Assembly (NCBI GenBank): GCA_004009845.1
Contig: RMBW01000022.1
Span: 186,001 to 250,000 of the forward strand
Origin: Davidsoniella eucalypti
Taxonomy: Eukaryota > Ascomycota > Sordariomycetes > Microascales > Ceratocystidaceae
DNA length: 64,000 nt
Direction of reading: 5' to 3'
In this document: positions 1-8,605 of the stretch, in pieces
How the letters are laid out: every line of letters begins with the position of its first letter
Numbering within the stretch: position 1 is the stretch's first letter
Made by a program: the position numbers and the translations under genes
Notes under the pieces: model-generated
Seen by the model: only the letters and a program-made list of their open reading frames with translations
What the model was told of the DNA's origin: nothing
Databases searched by the model: none

Positions 1-875
1 TCTATGGCAAGCATAAAGCTGTACAAACTGTCGATGGCGAAGCGCCAGAGAACCAAGCCACTCTTGTCTCATTGGGCCAGATTCTAGAGGAGATCTCCAT
101 ACCGTCTGGCGTGGCCGTCGTACCTGCAAATACTCCATTGGCTATCACATCGGAAGAGCAAGCCGGAGGTGGTGATAAGCAAACTTTGGTAGACGCTAAA
201 CAGGCTACATATACTGTCACCTATGCGCCTACGTATGAACAGACACACGCTCTTGCTAAAGTATCTGAGTTCGATAGTAGACTTAGCGACCTGGAGAAGG
301 CTTTAGGTTCAAATGCTGCCCTAGGTCTCGAGATGGATACCAGCGGCATGTCTAGAGCAGTTATTCCCACTCTCGACACCCTCCAAAAACAAGTGTCAAC
401 GCTGGCCCAAGCTTCTACCGCAACCCTAGATACCATCAGCCGCAGAGTGCGAACGTTGACACAGGAGGCCGAACAGTTGACCAAAGCCCGTAAGGAAGCC
501 AAGGAGGCCCAAGATGCCCTTGATGGTGGCAAGGGGGAAGATTCTGTGGACTCTGACCAGACGTCCAAGATCAACGCCCTGTATGGAACGTTGGCAACCA
601 TCGAAAGCATAGCCCCGATTCTGCCACCTCTGCTGGATCGACTCCGTTCATTGCGTACTATCCATAGTGACGCTGCATCAGCTGCTGATATCCTGAATCG
701 TGTTGAGAAGCAGCAAACTGAGATGGCCACCGAGATAAAGCAATGGCGTGAAGGCCTTTCCAAGATCGAGAACACTATCCAAGATGGCACCTCAACTATG
801 CAGAATAACACGAGGATCATGGAGGAGTGGGTGAAGGACCTCGAAGCTCGGATTGCAAAGATGGATGCTGCTTAG
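1..875 (+). CDS. DCTN2: Dynactin subunit p50 (dynamitin), 3' part
   Basis: The reading frame is open from base 3 to the TAG at 873-875, giving 290 C-terminal residues; the 5' part lies before the window. Dynamitin is the p50 shoulder subunit of dynactin, the cofactor that lets cytoplasmic dynein carry cargo along microtubules and position nuclei in hyphae. The fragment has the family's layout: a short conserved start, a segment reading YAPTYEQTHALAKVSEFD that precedes the first coiled coil, then long heptad-rich helices up to the end (EEWVKDLEARIAKMDAA). The block SKINALYGTLATIESIAP matches the position of human SKIHQLYEMMQRWDAVA. No intron is seen in this part. I am confident of the family from the order of these motifs; the N-terminus cannot be judged. 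Confidence 0.85.
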   Translation, partial: YGKHKAVQTVDGEAPENQATLVSLGQILEEISIPSGVAVVPANTPLAITSEEQAGGGDKQTLVDAKQATYTVTYAPTYEQTHALAKVSEFDSRLSDLEKALGSNAALGLEMDTSGMSRAVIPTLDTLQKQVSTLAQASTATLDTISRRVRTLTQEAEQLTKARKEAKEAQDALDGGKGEDSVDSDQTSKINALYGTLATIESIAPILPPLLDRLRSLRTIHSDAASAADILNRVEKQQTEMATEIKQWREGLSKIENTIQDGTSTMQNNTRIMEEWVKDLEARIAKMDAA

Positions 876-1437
876 GTTGGATATTTATTACACGTGAGCT
901 TGAACCGTAGATGATATACCCATTTGGTGTTTTTTGTATGAGAGACGAGGCATTTTGCATAAGCGCTTTGAATTTTGAGTTGACGATCTCTTGCTACCTG
1001 TTGGGAGTCGCTGCATAGATACAACACACGTAGATAAGTTCACCAATCGCATGTACCTGATATATATGTCTGAGTCTGTTTTTATTCGCCAAATTGTCTA
1101 ATTTCACGTCTATTCTATCATCTTCAATATCATGGTTGCCAAGTACAGAAAGGTTGTAAGATCAAGGCTGACTAATCAACTTGGTTGAAAAGTGATTTTG
1201 TGACTTAGCGCCACACTATGTGGCGTCGAGGGCTTTCTTACACACCAAACCCCCAGTTCTTCACCAAAAAAATATTCCCATGCCAAACTGTGGACAGCAG
1301 GATCGTCCGAAGAAACAGCCCCTCCATTCGACATTTGACTGTGTTCCAGCTTGCCCAAAAAAATAGACCTCTCTTTTTCGCACCCTCACCAAACTATCTC
1401 TCTCCCAATCCTCGATTAATCACATACATCGATCATC
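876..1437. other. Spacer: p50 3' end and RPS28 promoter/leader
   Basis: No coding region is supported. The proximal part is T-rich and probably holds the p50 3' UTR. The last roughly 60 bases before 1438 are a CT-rich, A-flanked leader ending in ATCATC-ATG, typical of highly expressed fungal ribosomal protein genes. Confidence 0.6.
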
Positions 1438-2143
1438 ATGGAGTCCGCCAAGGTTGCTGTCAAGCTCGTTAAGGTCACCCGCGTTCTGGGCCGCACTGGT
1501 ATGCCGATATTCTTTCCGCCAACAAAATTTTGGCTCGCCAAAGTCTCGTTCGATACATTTCTCGATATCACTACGAATCTTCACTTCCTTCGAATCCACA
1601 TAGCATTGCAATAGGGGCCAGTACGAAATATGGGATATTTGCATAAAGAGGAGGAAAACGGCCAATGTATGGCCAAAGACAATATCTCAAGAGTTGCTAT
1701 TTCGTATGGCGCCCAAGATCTTATTTATACAAGACTTGTGGATATCGAGAAATTCGGATCGAACGAAGACAATGGCTATGCTGAAATGCTGTATTGCTCA
1801 ATGGCCAGATTACTAACTTCTGGCTTTCTTCAGGCTCGCGTGGTGGTGTTACTCAGGTCCGCGTTGAGTTCATGGACGACCATACCCGTTCCATCATCCG
1901 TAACGTCAAGGGTCCCGGTACGATTTAACTCCTCTCCTGTTGCTTTTTCCGATTTTTCTCTATCATGATAGAAAGTTGTCTCGGTTTCGAACGAAACGAA
2001 CATATCGACTTGTCGACATTGCACGATCGTACGCTTTCGCGAATAAGAAGGTCAAATTCGCTAACATATATATCTTACTAGTCCGTGAGGATGACATTCT
2101 GTGCCTGCTCGAGTCTGAGCGTGAGGCTAGACGGTTGAGATAA
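1438..2143 (+). CDS. RPS28: 40S ribosomal protein S28 (eS28)
   Basis: Three exons (1438-1498, 1834-1917, 2082-2143) join to a 68-residue protein, exactly the usual eS28 length. eS28 is a small basic OB-fold protein at the mRNA exit side of the 40S subunit. The spliced product contains [18 protein letters not shown] and RNVKGPVRE and ends [10 protein letters not shown], all near-invariant in eukaryotes. Donors are GTATGC and GTACGA; acceptors are TTCAG and ACTAG. The first intron splits the Gly of LGRTG and the second splits the Val of KGPV. Intron 1 is 335 nt, long for this genome, and contains a short GGCCA/TGGCC hairpin near 1661-1675. Yeast Rps28 is known to control its own mRNA; whether that holds here cannot be read from sequence. 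Confidence 0.97.
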
Positions 2144-3109
2144 ACCTTTTGTCGCTTTTAAAAATAAAGCGTCAATGTCTTTTCTTTGTTTCTTGTCAAT
2201 TTTGTACGAAAGTGCCTCCGCTGTGTGCGGCTTCAGTAACGACAGAGAACCTCAGCACTTTGGAATATACCTTTTATGAGCGGGAAATGATGGAATCGGG
2301 AAAGACTAAAAGGAAAGAAAAATAAAAGCAATGGAAAAGGAAAGAAATTGTTTTATTTTTTATCACAACCAAACCAACATATCACACTCTCATGATCTTC
2401 TTTCGGCTACGTTTTCAACACAAAAAAAAGGTTGTCATCTGATTGAACATTGACAGTGACGACGTCATGAGCTACGCTATGATTTCCATAGTTGGCCTCA
2501 TGATAGAACGTCGTGAACATCGATATCTCAATCAAATTGACACACCTACGGGTTTTGGGTAATAAAAAAGGGGACTCTAGGACTGTCTTACTATGACTTT
2601 GGGCGCCGGTACATGTTTTGCTCGTTATGGGTTAATGTTTTATCTTACACGTAACACCTCTCTCTACATTTAAGAGTTGAGCGCAAAAAAAAAAATCAAC
2701 CTCAACAACACGACTACCAGCCGCGCGTTTCTTTGATTGATTTTGATCCTATGCATGTGAAATGTCCATACGACCTGGTTGTAATGAAAACGTAGTTATT
2801 TTTGAAAGTTTGTAGAATCCGAAGACTTACATGTATAAATGTAATTCTTGAAGTTAACTGTAATGAAACGAAATTTTGTGCCGCCTAACCAGTAAGTGAA
2901 ACTCATAGTTGGGTGTATCTTCATTCTTTTCTGGACCCACTAACCTTAATAGCGCCACTTTTTTCTTTTTCGATAAAGGAAATTACATATTCTCCACAAT
3001 CACGTGGGGCCTATACCCGCTTATAAAAAAGTATATATAGAGACTGCTCGCCTCAACATCATTTGATCTATCTCCCTTTTCCTTTTTCCATCATCAACGA
3101 CATTCATTG
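2144..3109. other. Spacer: RPS28 3' region and upstream region of the molybdopterin synthase gene
   Basis: I see no gene. The stretch has A- and T-runs (for example near 2684-2693) and leads into the promoter listed separately. A CACGTG palindrome lies at 3001-3006, just upstream of the TATA-like motifs. Confidence 0.5.
3021..3040 (+). promoter_or_regulatory. TATA-like promoter of the molybdopterin synthase small-subunit gene
   Basis: A TTATAAAAAA motif is followed at once by GTATATATAG. It lies about 70 bases before the probable leader intron donor and some 360 bases before the ATG. The assignment is by position and motif only. Confidence 0.45.
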
Positions 3110-3343
3110 GTAAGTTAGCACTCACATACTACAAAATCTCTAGCTTTGCATCTTGTAAAGCGAAAGATTCCTCACACCATTTTCACGTTGGAAGGATGAC
3201 ACAATTGCTACATTGTCTGATTACTCTGATGTTTCATTTTTATCACCAAGATCTCTGACACCAACAAACTCTCTTCACGTTATTCCTCGAGCCTTGAAAT
3301 CTTATGAAGACGCTGTGTCATGCTAACCGGCATTTTCTATCAG
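3110..3343 (+). other. Probable leader (5' UTR) intron of the molybdopterin synthase small-subunit gene
   Basis: A strong donor (TTG|GTAAGT at 3110), a branch-like GCTAACC at 3322-3328 and the acceptor TTCTATCAG ending at 3343 outline a 234-nt intron. Removing it takes out several out-of-frame ATGs (for example near 3196, 3230 and 3304) that would otherwise precede the start codon at 3399. This supports the call but is not proof. Confidence 0.6.
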
Positions 3344-3398
3344 GTATAATACAAGAAACAATATCGCGCTATAGATCTCGCGAATACACCATAAAGTC

Positions 3399-3665
3399 AT
3401 GTCGAAAACATCCAGCAGCTTCACGTTGCTTTATTTTGCCAGCGCGAGTAGCTTCTCGGGACTAGATTCAGAGCAATTTGATGCCCCGTTACCCATCACG
3501 GAGCTTTATAAGACTATAGAACAAAGACATCCTGGCATTGAAAAGATGGTGCTTATATCTTGCATGGTCGCTGTCAATACCGAGTACGTCGATGTTACTG
3601 AGTCGGATGTTGTCATCCAGGCAGGAGATGAGGTTGCGATCATTCCTCCCGTAAGCTCAGGTTGA
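3399..3665 (+). CDS. cnxG: Molybdopterin synthase sulfur carrier (small) subunit, MOCS2A/CnxG type
   Basis: This single-exon ORF encodes 88 residues of the ubiquitin-fold MoaD/MOCS2A family. The protein carries a C-terminal thiocarboxylate that donates sulfur to precursor Z, making molybdopterin together with the large subunit; the cofactor serves nitrate reductase and related enzymes. Visible family marks are the N-terminal strand FTLLYFASAS, the middle LPITELYKTIEQRHPG, a VAVNTEYV segment and the final QAGDEVAIIPPVSSG. The C-terminus is Ser-Gly, not the Gly-Gly usual in MoaD; the last glycine that must be activated is present. The ATG follows a probable leader intron. URM1, another sulfur carrier, is less likely because the GDEVAIIPPV motif is that of MoaD-type proteins. 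Confidence 0.85.
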   Translation: MSKTSSSFTLLYFASASSFSGLDSEQFDAPLPITELYKTIEQRHPGIEKMVLISCMVAVNTEYVDVTESDVVIQAGDEVAIIPPVSSG

Positions 3666-3740
3666 TCATTATGGGTTATTTTATGAGTAGATGAAGTAAT
3701 GAGTTATGAATAAATAAGAAATATATCCCCACTATCGAAT

Positions 3741-4209
3741 CTATTCTACCACGTTCATTGTTGTCTCTCGGTGTATGTTGTATCGTCTGTCTCTTAGTAA
3801 AGGCGTTGTTTCTACCGGCGTAGTATCCTGTGGGTTTCCCCGCGGGGTTTGAATGACAAGGTCAATCCAACAATGCCGCCAAAATGTCAAACGCCACCAG
3901 CCAGGCCATCTAAAGTTTAAAAAGCAAAGAAAAACGTTGACAGCCATCAGTGTAGAAATCATTGCCACGGCAGAGCCTGCGATTGTCAGGGCGAGGAGCG
4001 CCGTGAACTTATAGTTTGAGCACTCTCTGTGTATTTCACATGTTTGGTGGTATTGGAACAATATTTCCCATGCCGCACCGTATTGTGAGACTATCCAGTC
4101 CAAAATGTATATGCTAAACGATAAAGAAATCACTGTTCATGGAATATCAGCTGAGTTAGTTCGTTCTAAGTTAATGTAGCATGGTGCCGTTTTGTTAGCT
4201 CGACTTACT
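3741..4209 (-). CDS. Small membrane protein of unknown function (start codon probably split by an intron)
   Basis: The 3' exon (3741-4132) encodes a 130-residue protein when joined to an A at 4209. The joined ATG is created across a good intron: donor CAA|GTAAGT, branch CTAAC, acceptor GAACAG. The protein has one clear hydrophobic segment at about residues 43-70 (ALLALTIAGSAVAMISTLMA...), a Trp-rich patch (RWPGWWRLTFWRHCW) and an ETTPLLRDRR motif that resembles an acidic dileucine sorting signal. I do not recognise a family. The gene is convergent with the molybdopterin synthase subunit gene, with only 75 bases between stop codons. A further upstream exon cannot be excluded; on the present reading an in-frame TAA lies before the split ATG. 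Confidence 0.4.
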
Positions 4210-4464
4210 TGATATATTAGTATCAATTGCATGGGGTTAGCTGTTAGTAACAAAGTTTATGTTATTTTGTTGTCCTGTATTTCCAACAATAACAGAGTTT
4301 GTTTACTGGCTTAAGTACAACCGTATATAGCAACAGCAGTTATTCGATATCATTGGCAGTCACGTTACATGTAGTTCTTAGCAAGAGGCTTCATAGTATG
4401 GAGCTTCGCTACCCATTTCTTAGTCAACACATTAGGTATCTGTTACATTAGTTTCAATGGTACA

Positions 4465-5253
4465 TTAGTACTGATCTTCTATGCCGATTTCCTTGGCCAT
4501 TTTTCCAATATGTGATAGTAGCAGCCTGAAATCAATGCCAGTTTTCTCCATGACTCTTTTATGTACATCTTCGCGAGCAACAATATCCAACAAGACCTGT
4601 ATGCCGTTTGTAGTCTCAGCTAGATCCACGGGTTGATCCTCAGTTTTGTCACGCTGTAGACCCTCCAAGACTGATGATATCTTGGATACTTTGTCTGCCA
4701 TACGGCCGAGGCTATACATGCCACTGTACCGCGCCTCATCCTGTTTGCGGGCTACCTGGTCGATTGAGGTTCCTAGATCGATACTATTCAGCGAGCATGT
4801 CGACGAACGTCGTTTGGTGGGTGGCTCGTCGGTGGGACCATCAGTCTCAACAGTCGAAATGACTTCGGCCGTATCGGCAAAAGAAACTCTACGAGGAGGC
4901 TGTTCGGCTGTGTTTGAATCGACGTCGAATGCTTCCGTGGAGCGACGCTTGGAAGAGGGCTTGCCTGGCTTGTTCCCATCATCCTGCTTTGAAGATGGGG
5001 TAGATTGATGGACTGCTGGTAATATTTGGTTAGGGCCAGTTGTAGACTTGTTAGGAGCTACAATAGTGGAACCATCGAGCTGACTTTGATAGACATTCTT
5101 GGGACGCGGGCGGTGAGGTATAGCATGGAAATCGTTGAAATCTTGTTTTCTAGTAGTGTGTGACATTTGAGCGTTATGGTCAATCGTGTTTACGCTATCA
5201 GGGATTTGGTTTGGTGAAGAACTTTTAGGTGTTTTCTTGTCGTTTGAGTCCAT
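4465..5253 (-). CDS. Hypothetical disordered protein with an RVSF (PP1-docking) motif
   Basis: This uninterrupted ORF encodes 262 residues. Residues 1-160 are low in hydrophobics and rich in Ser, Pro, Lys and Asp, with two KRRS basic clusters near 102-105 and 147-150 that could act as nuclear signals or basophilic kinase sites. Residues 121-127 read RRVSFAD, a good match to the RVxF consensus by which regulatory proteins bind protein phosphatase 1. The last 100 residues look helical (SIDQVARKQDEARYSGMYSL and onward, then a DIVAREDVHKRVMEKTGIDF segment) and may be a folded domain. I do not recognise the family. The start at 5253 is the first ATG after upstream stops. A nuclear or kinetochore-linked PP1 regulator is a guess only. 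Confidence 0.7.
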   Translation of the reverse strand: MDSNDKKTPKSSSPNQIPDSVNTIDHNAQMSHTTRKQDFNDFHAIPHRPRPKNVYQSQLDGSTIVAPNKSTTGPNQILPAVHQSTPSSKQDDGNKPGKPSSKRRSTEAFDVDSNTAEQPPRRVSFADTAEVISTVETDGPTDEPPTKRRSSTCSLNSIDLGTSIDQVARKQDEARYSGMYSLGRMADKVSKISSVLEGLQRDKTEDQPVDLAETTNGIQVLLDIVAREDVHKRVMEKTGIDFRLLLSHIGKMAKEIGIEDQY

Positions 5254-5588
5254 GTTGAGAGATAGCTGAGATGAGGAAGAAGAGAAGGAATGTGGATGAT
5301 GATGATGGAGGGCGGTGGTGTCTCATGGAAAATGTTGCAAACGTACAACGCATTACAGTGTAAACGCCTTCCTAAAAACAGAAGGCAAGACATACATAGG
5401 TTTAAACAAAGAATATATTCGAGTGGTATTGATACATATATAAGATATATAATACATAGAGCAGTTTCCTATTGCTGAGGATTGAGTGCCGAGATAGGCA
5501 CGTGATATGAAGCTCTCGGGGTTGATAGTACACAGCTATCTTAGATGTGGGTAAAGAGAAGGTAGAAAAAGGCTGTTGAACAGCCTCA
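5254..5588. other. Spacer between two minus-strand genes
   Basis: 335 bases hold the promoter and leader of the RVSF protein gene and the 3' region of SDH6. A GATGATGATGG simple tract lies near 5294-5305. No further gene is seen. Confidence 0.5.
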
Positions 5589-5943
5589 TTATCGGATGTC
5601 TTTTATGGATGCCTCAGAGTACATCTCGAGCTGTCTCTGGCCTTTTCTAAGAAAATATTCGATGGTAGAAAAGTCGCGCTTGTCCAGTGAGCGATACTTT
5701 TCAAATTCGACACGGGCAAACTGTTCAAAATGCGTGCGAGAGTCCTGTGAAACGGATGATCAGGTAGTTAGAACAAGGCTGTACATACAGGATATACCTA
5801 TCAGCAACATCAGTTATATGCGATTTGGCGTTCAAGATGCGGGTTGCAGGAGCTCTAGTATTGTGTACCTGCTTCTGGCGGGCGGCTCGCAGACACTGGC
5901 GATACAGGCGAAGCACGTCTTTTTGGAGGCCCGACAAACGCAT
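5589..5943 (-). CDS. SDH6: Succinate dehydrogenase assembly factor 1 (Sdh6/SDHAF1), LYR protein
   Basis: Two exons (5943-5869 and 5744-5589) encode 76 residues. Exon 1 reads MRLSGLQKDVLRLYRQCLRA, with the LYR tripeptide of the mitochondrial LYR/Complex1_LYR family; exon 2 gives FARVEFEKYRSLDKRDFSTI and a terminal FLRKGQRQLEMYSEASIKDIR. SDHAF1 hands Fe-S clusters to the Sdh2 subunit of complex II through the LYR motif and shields it from oxidants. Length (yeast Sdh6 is 79) and motif order match the family closely. The 124-nt intron has donor CAG|GTACAC and acceptor TTTCACAG, both in phase 0. Reading through the intron instead yields an unrelated tail, so the spliced form is preferred. Confidence 0.92.
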
Positions 5944-7247
5944 TTTGGCGTGAGAAGGCAGAGGGGCCTATTCGGATATGGCTAGACTAGAGAGGAGAAA
6001 GACGCCGGTGTTCTTGCGACGGTATCAAATGAAGATTCGGTGTTGGACCAGTCCCGAGACGTTCAGAGCGAAAGCCCGGCAATTGATTACTAGGAGAAAT
6101 ATGGGTCCGCCTTTGCTTTGGTTGATTGGTTGGTGGGGTCGGCAAAAAGAGTGGAGTCAAGCTCAGTACAGATGTATATTGAATCGGCCTCTCTGGCTTC
6201 GAGCAGTATCGTGAGTTTTGTGGCCTCTCCCTCCTTGTCTCTCCGGGCTTTCGCGTCAATGCTCGCGTTATTTATGAAATGCAGGAGCAGAATTTGTGGG
6301 TGAGATTTATCCAGCACTTCGTTTTAGTGCAACTCTTCTCGTCATAATGCAACAATTGCTCTCTCAACGTAACCTTTTTTGTGCTGGAGACGTCCATCAA
6401 CGGCATCATCGCACTGCAGAATCCTTTGCGCCTTCGGGCAATTGAGCAATTGGTAATCCATGCACTTGACCTCAAAAGAAACAGAAGCTCGTAAACTTAT
6501 GCAGTGTTACATTTTTTGGCCTACTCTGCCGGACGGCTTCCTTTTGCAGCCATCCAGGCGGCTCTTCCCCAAAAAGCAAGCTCAGTACGGGTTACTAAAC
6601 ACTTACTTATATACATATGTATGTCTAAAAGTCTACCATATATGTGTACACACATACATGCAATACCTGAGAAACTAGCCGGTCAGCAAAGTCCGTTCAC
6701 GTTCAGCCCATGCAATAAAAGTCCGAAGGCGAGCTTGGGGTAACTAAAAAGCAAAGCTCAAAAACCCACCCGTTCTGCTCAGAAGAGCGAGCTCCATCCT
6801 TTTTTTTTTTCTATAATCGTCTGGGGAACTTTGACACGAAGGGCCGAAGCAAGCCACTCAACGTCGCTGTAACGCAACAACAGAAAAAAGACGCCATTTG
6901 TTTGGTCAGTACTTTGAGCTGCAATCTGGTTCCTTAGACCGGCAATATCATCCGCTAACGAGCAGGGAGAAGGATAATGCAAAGGAAAAAAAGAACAAGA
7001 CTGCCTGCTCCCCCAGTCAACGGTGTTTGTTTTGGAGTATGTCCGGACATAATGCCCACAGAGATAGAGACAGCCTGTTTTTCTGGCTCTGTTGCACTCG
7101 ATTAATAGTGACAACTCACTCTTGAAGGCTCCTGGGTAAGAAACATGTATATATAACTTGCATTCCCGCTTGTTCTGGCTGCTCCTTTGTGTTTTGCGTT
7201 TCTTTGTTTCCTACATACTTTTTCCCCCATCACGTTAAACCTCCAAA
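5944..7247. other. Divergent spacer between SDH6 (-) and the FAH gene (+)
   Basis: 1.3 kb with only short overlapping frames on both strands and no recognisable domain. It must contain both promoters. The last 60 bases are T-rich and lead to CTCCAAA-ATG at 7248. Confidence 0.5.
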
Positions 7248-8289
7248 ATGCCTGCTTTCGATGTAAGCCAAACCCACACCAGAATCAACACCTAATACAT
7301 TCCCTACCTACATCACCTGACTTATATGCTAACATCATCGAAAGCGTCTTGTCAGATTCCTTGCCAAGGACGGCAATACTTACTACGGCGATGCTATCCT
7401 TCCGGCCGGTGTCGACGATGCTTCCAAAGCTACCCAGGCCCGCATCGTCACCGGCGACATCTTCGGCCGCCATGAAGTGACCGACAACATAGCCGATATT
7501 CGTCTCCTACTAGCGCCGCTAGCTCCCGAACAAGTCCGTACCGTGCGCTGTCTTGGTCTAAACTACGCCAAGCATGCACAAGAAGCCGGTCTCAAGCTTC
7601 CCAACTACCCCGTGCTATTCGTGAGTCGTCCCACAAGGCGCAGCTGTTGCTCTAACTCATTCGCTCTTCTCCAACTAACATGGCACGCTTATTTTCTTTT
7701 TCCCATGTAGCACAAGCCCGTCACCTCGCTCTCCGGTCCCTTTGACCCTATTCCCGTTCACCCTGTCGGCCAGACCGACGGTGGCATGGACTACGAATGC
7801 GAAATGGTCGTAGTCATCAGCAAGGCCGGCCGCGACATCAGCGAGGAAGATGCCCTCTCACACGTTCTTGGCTATGCCATTGGAAACGACGTCTCGCATC
7901 GCGAATGGCAGCTCAAGCACGGCAGTGGCCAGTGGTGTCACGGCAAGAGCTTTGACGGCTGGGCACCGTTCGGACCCGCCATCGTCACTCAGAATGTCAT
8001 CTCTGATCCCCAGGGCCTGCGCATCTGGACAAAGGTCAACGGCACGACGATGCAAAACTCCAACACCGCCGATATGATCTTCAGCGTCAAGAAGCTTATC
8101 GCTTTCCTAAGCAAGGGCGTCACTCTGCTGCCAGGAGATATCCTCTTTACCGGTACCCCGGCTGGTGTGGCTATGGGCCGCAAGCCGCAAACCTGGATGA
8201 AGAATGGCGATATCTGCGAGGTCGGCCTGGAGAAGGTTGGCATCTGCTCAAACACGGTTGAGTGGCAACCGGAAAGAGCTAAGATATAA
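7248..8289 (+). CDS. Fumarylacetoacetate hydrolase (FAH) family protein, FAHD1-like
   Basis: Three exons (7248-7262, 7345-7620, 7711-8289) give 289 residues. Exon 1 codes only for MPAFD; donors are GTAAGC and GTGAGT, acceptors GAAAG and TGTAG, all phase 0. The N-terminal part (RLVRFLAKDGNTYYGDAILP) is the usual small domain before the FAH fold. The fold is marked by RCLGLNYAKHAQEAGLKLPN, the acidic metal ligands in DYECEMVVVI, the GNDVSHREWQ loop, the WCHGKSFDGWAPFGP segment and the late LLPGDILFTGTPAGVAMGRK. The family covers Mg-dependent acylpyruvate hydrolases, oxaloacetate decarboxylases and isomerases of aromatic catabolism; the exact substrate cannot be told from sequence. It is shorter than true fumarylacetoacetase (about 420 residues) and closer to FAHD1/FAHD2 or bacterial HpcE-like enzymes. 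Confidence 0.92.
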
Positions 8290-8605
8290 ATGGGTGCTTG
8301 TAAATATGATGTAATTCTTATTTTATGTGTAATGAAGAACAGCGTTGGAATAAATGGCAAGTATGCTAAATTTTGATGCTTATTACTATTCAACGTCAAA
8401 GGTTGTTGTGTTTAGTTGTCCATCTAATATATCCAAATAATGCAAAAAATAATATATGTAAAATCCACGGTAAATCGAGAGATAACCCGTGGCCAAAACG
8501 AAGAGAATAATGGAAATAAAACCAGATATAACAAAAAATGCAACTCTCGCTCTCTTTCCAACTCTCGATTTTCTCTTAGAAGAGCCCTTGCTACGACTAA
8601 CCACC
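8290..8605. other. Convergent 3' spacer
   Basis: 316 AT-rich bases separate the stop codons of the FAH gene (+) and the large membrane protein (-). No gene is seen. Confidence 0.5.

Noticed and set aside
3650..3659. GTAAGCTCAG at the end of the molybdopterin synthase subunit gene looks like a tiny intron.
   Set aside because: Ten bases is far below any workable intron, and removing it would destroy the C-terminal glycine frame.
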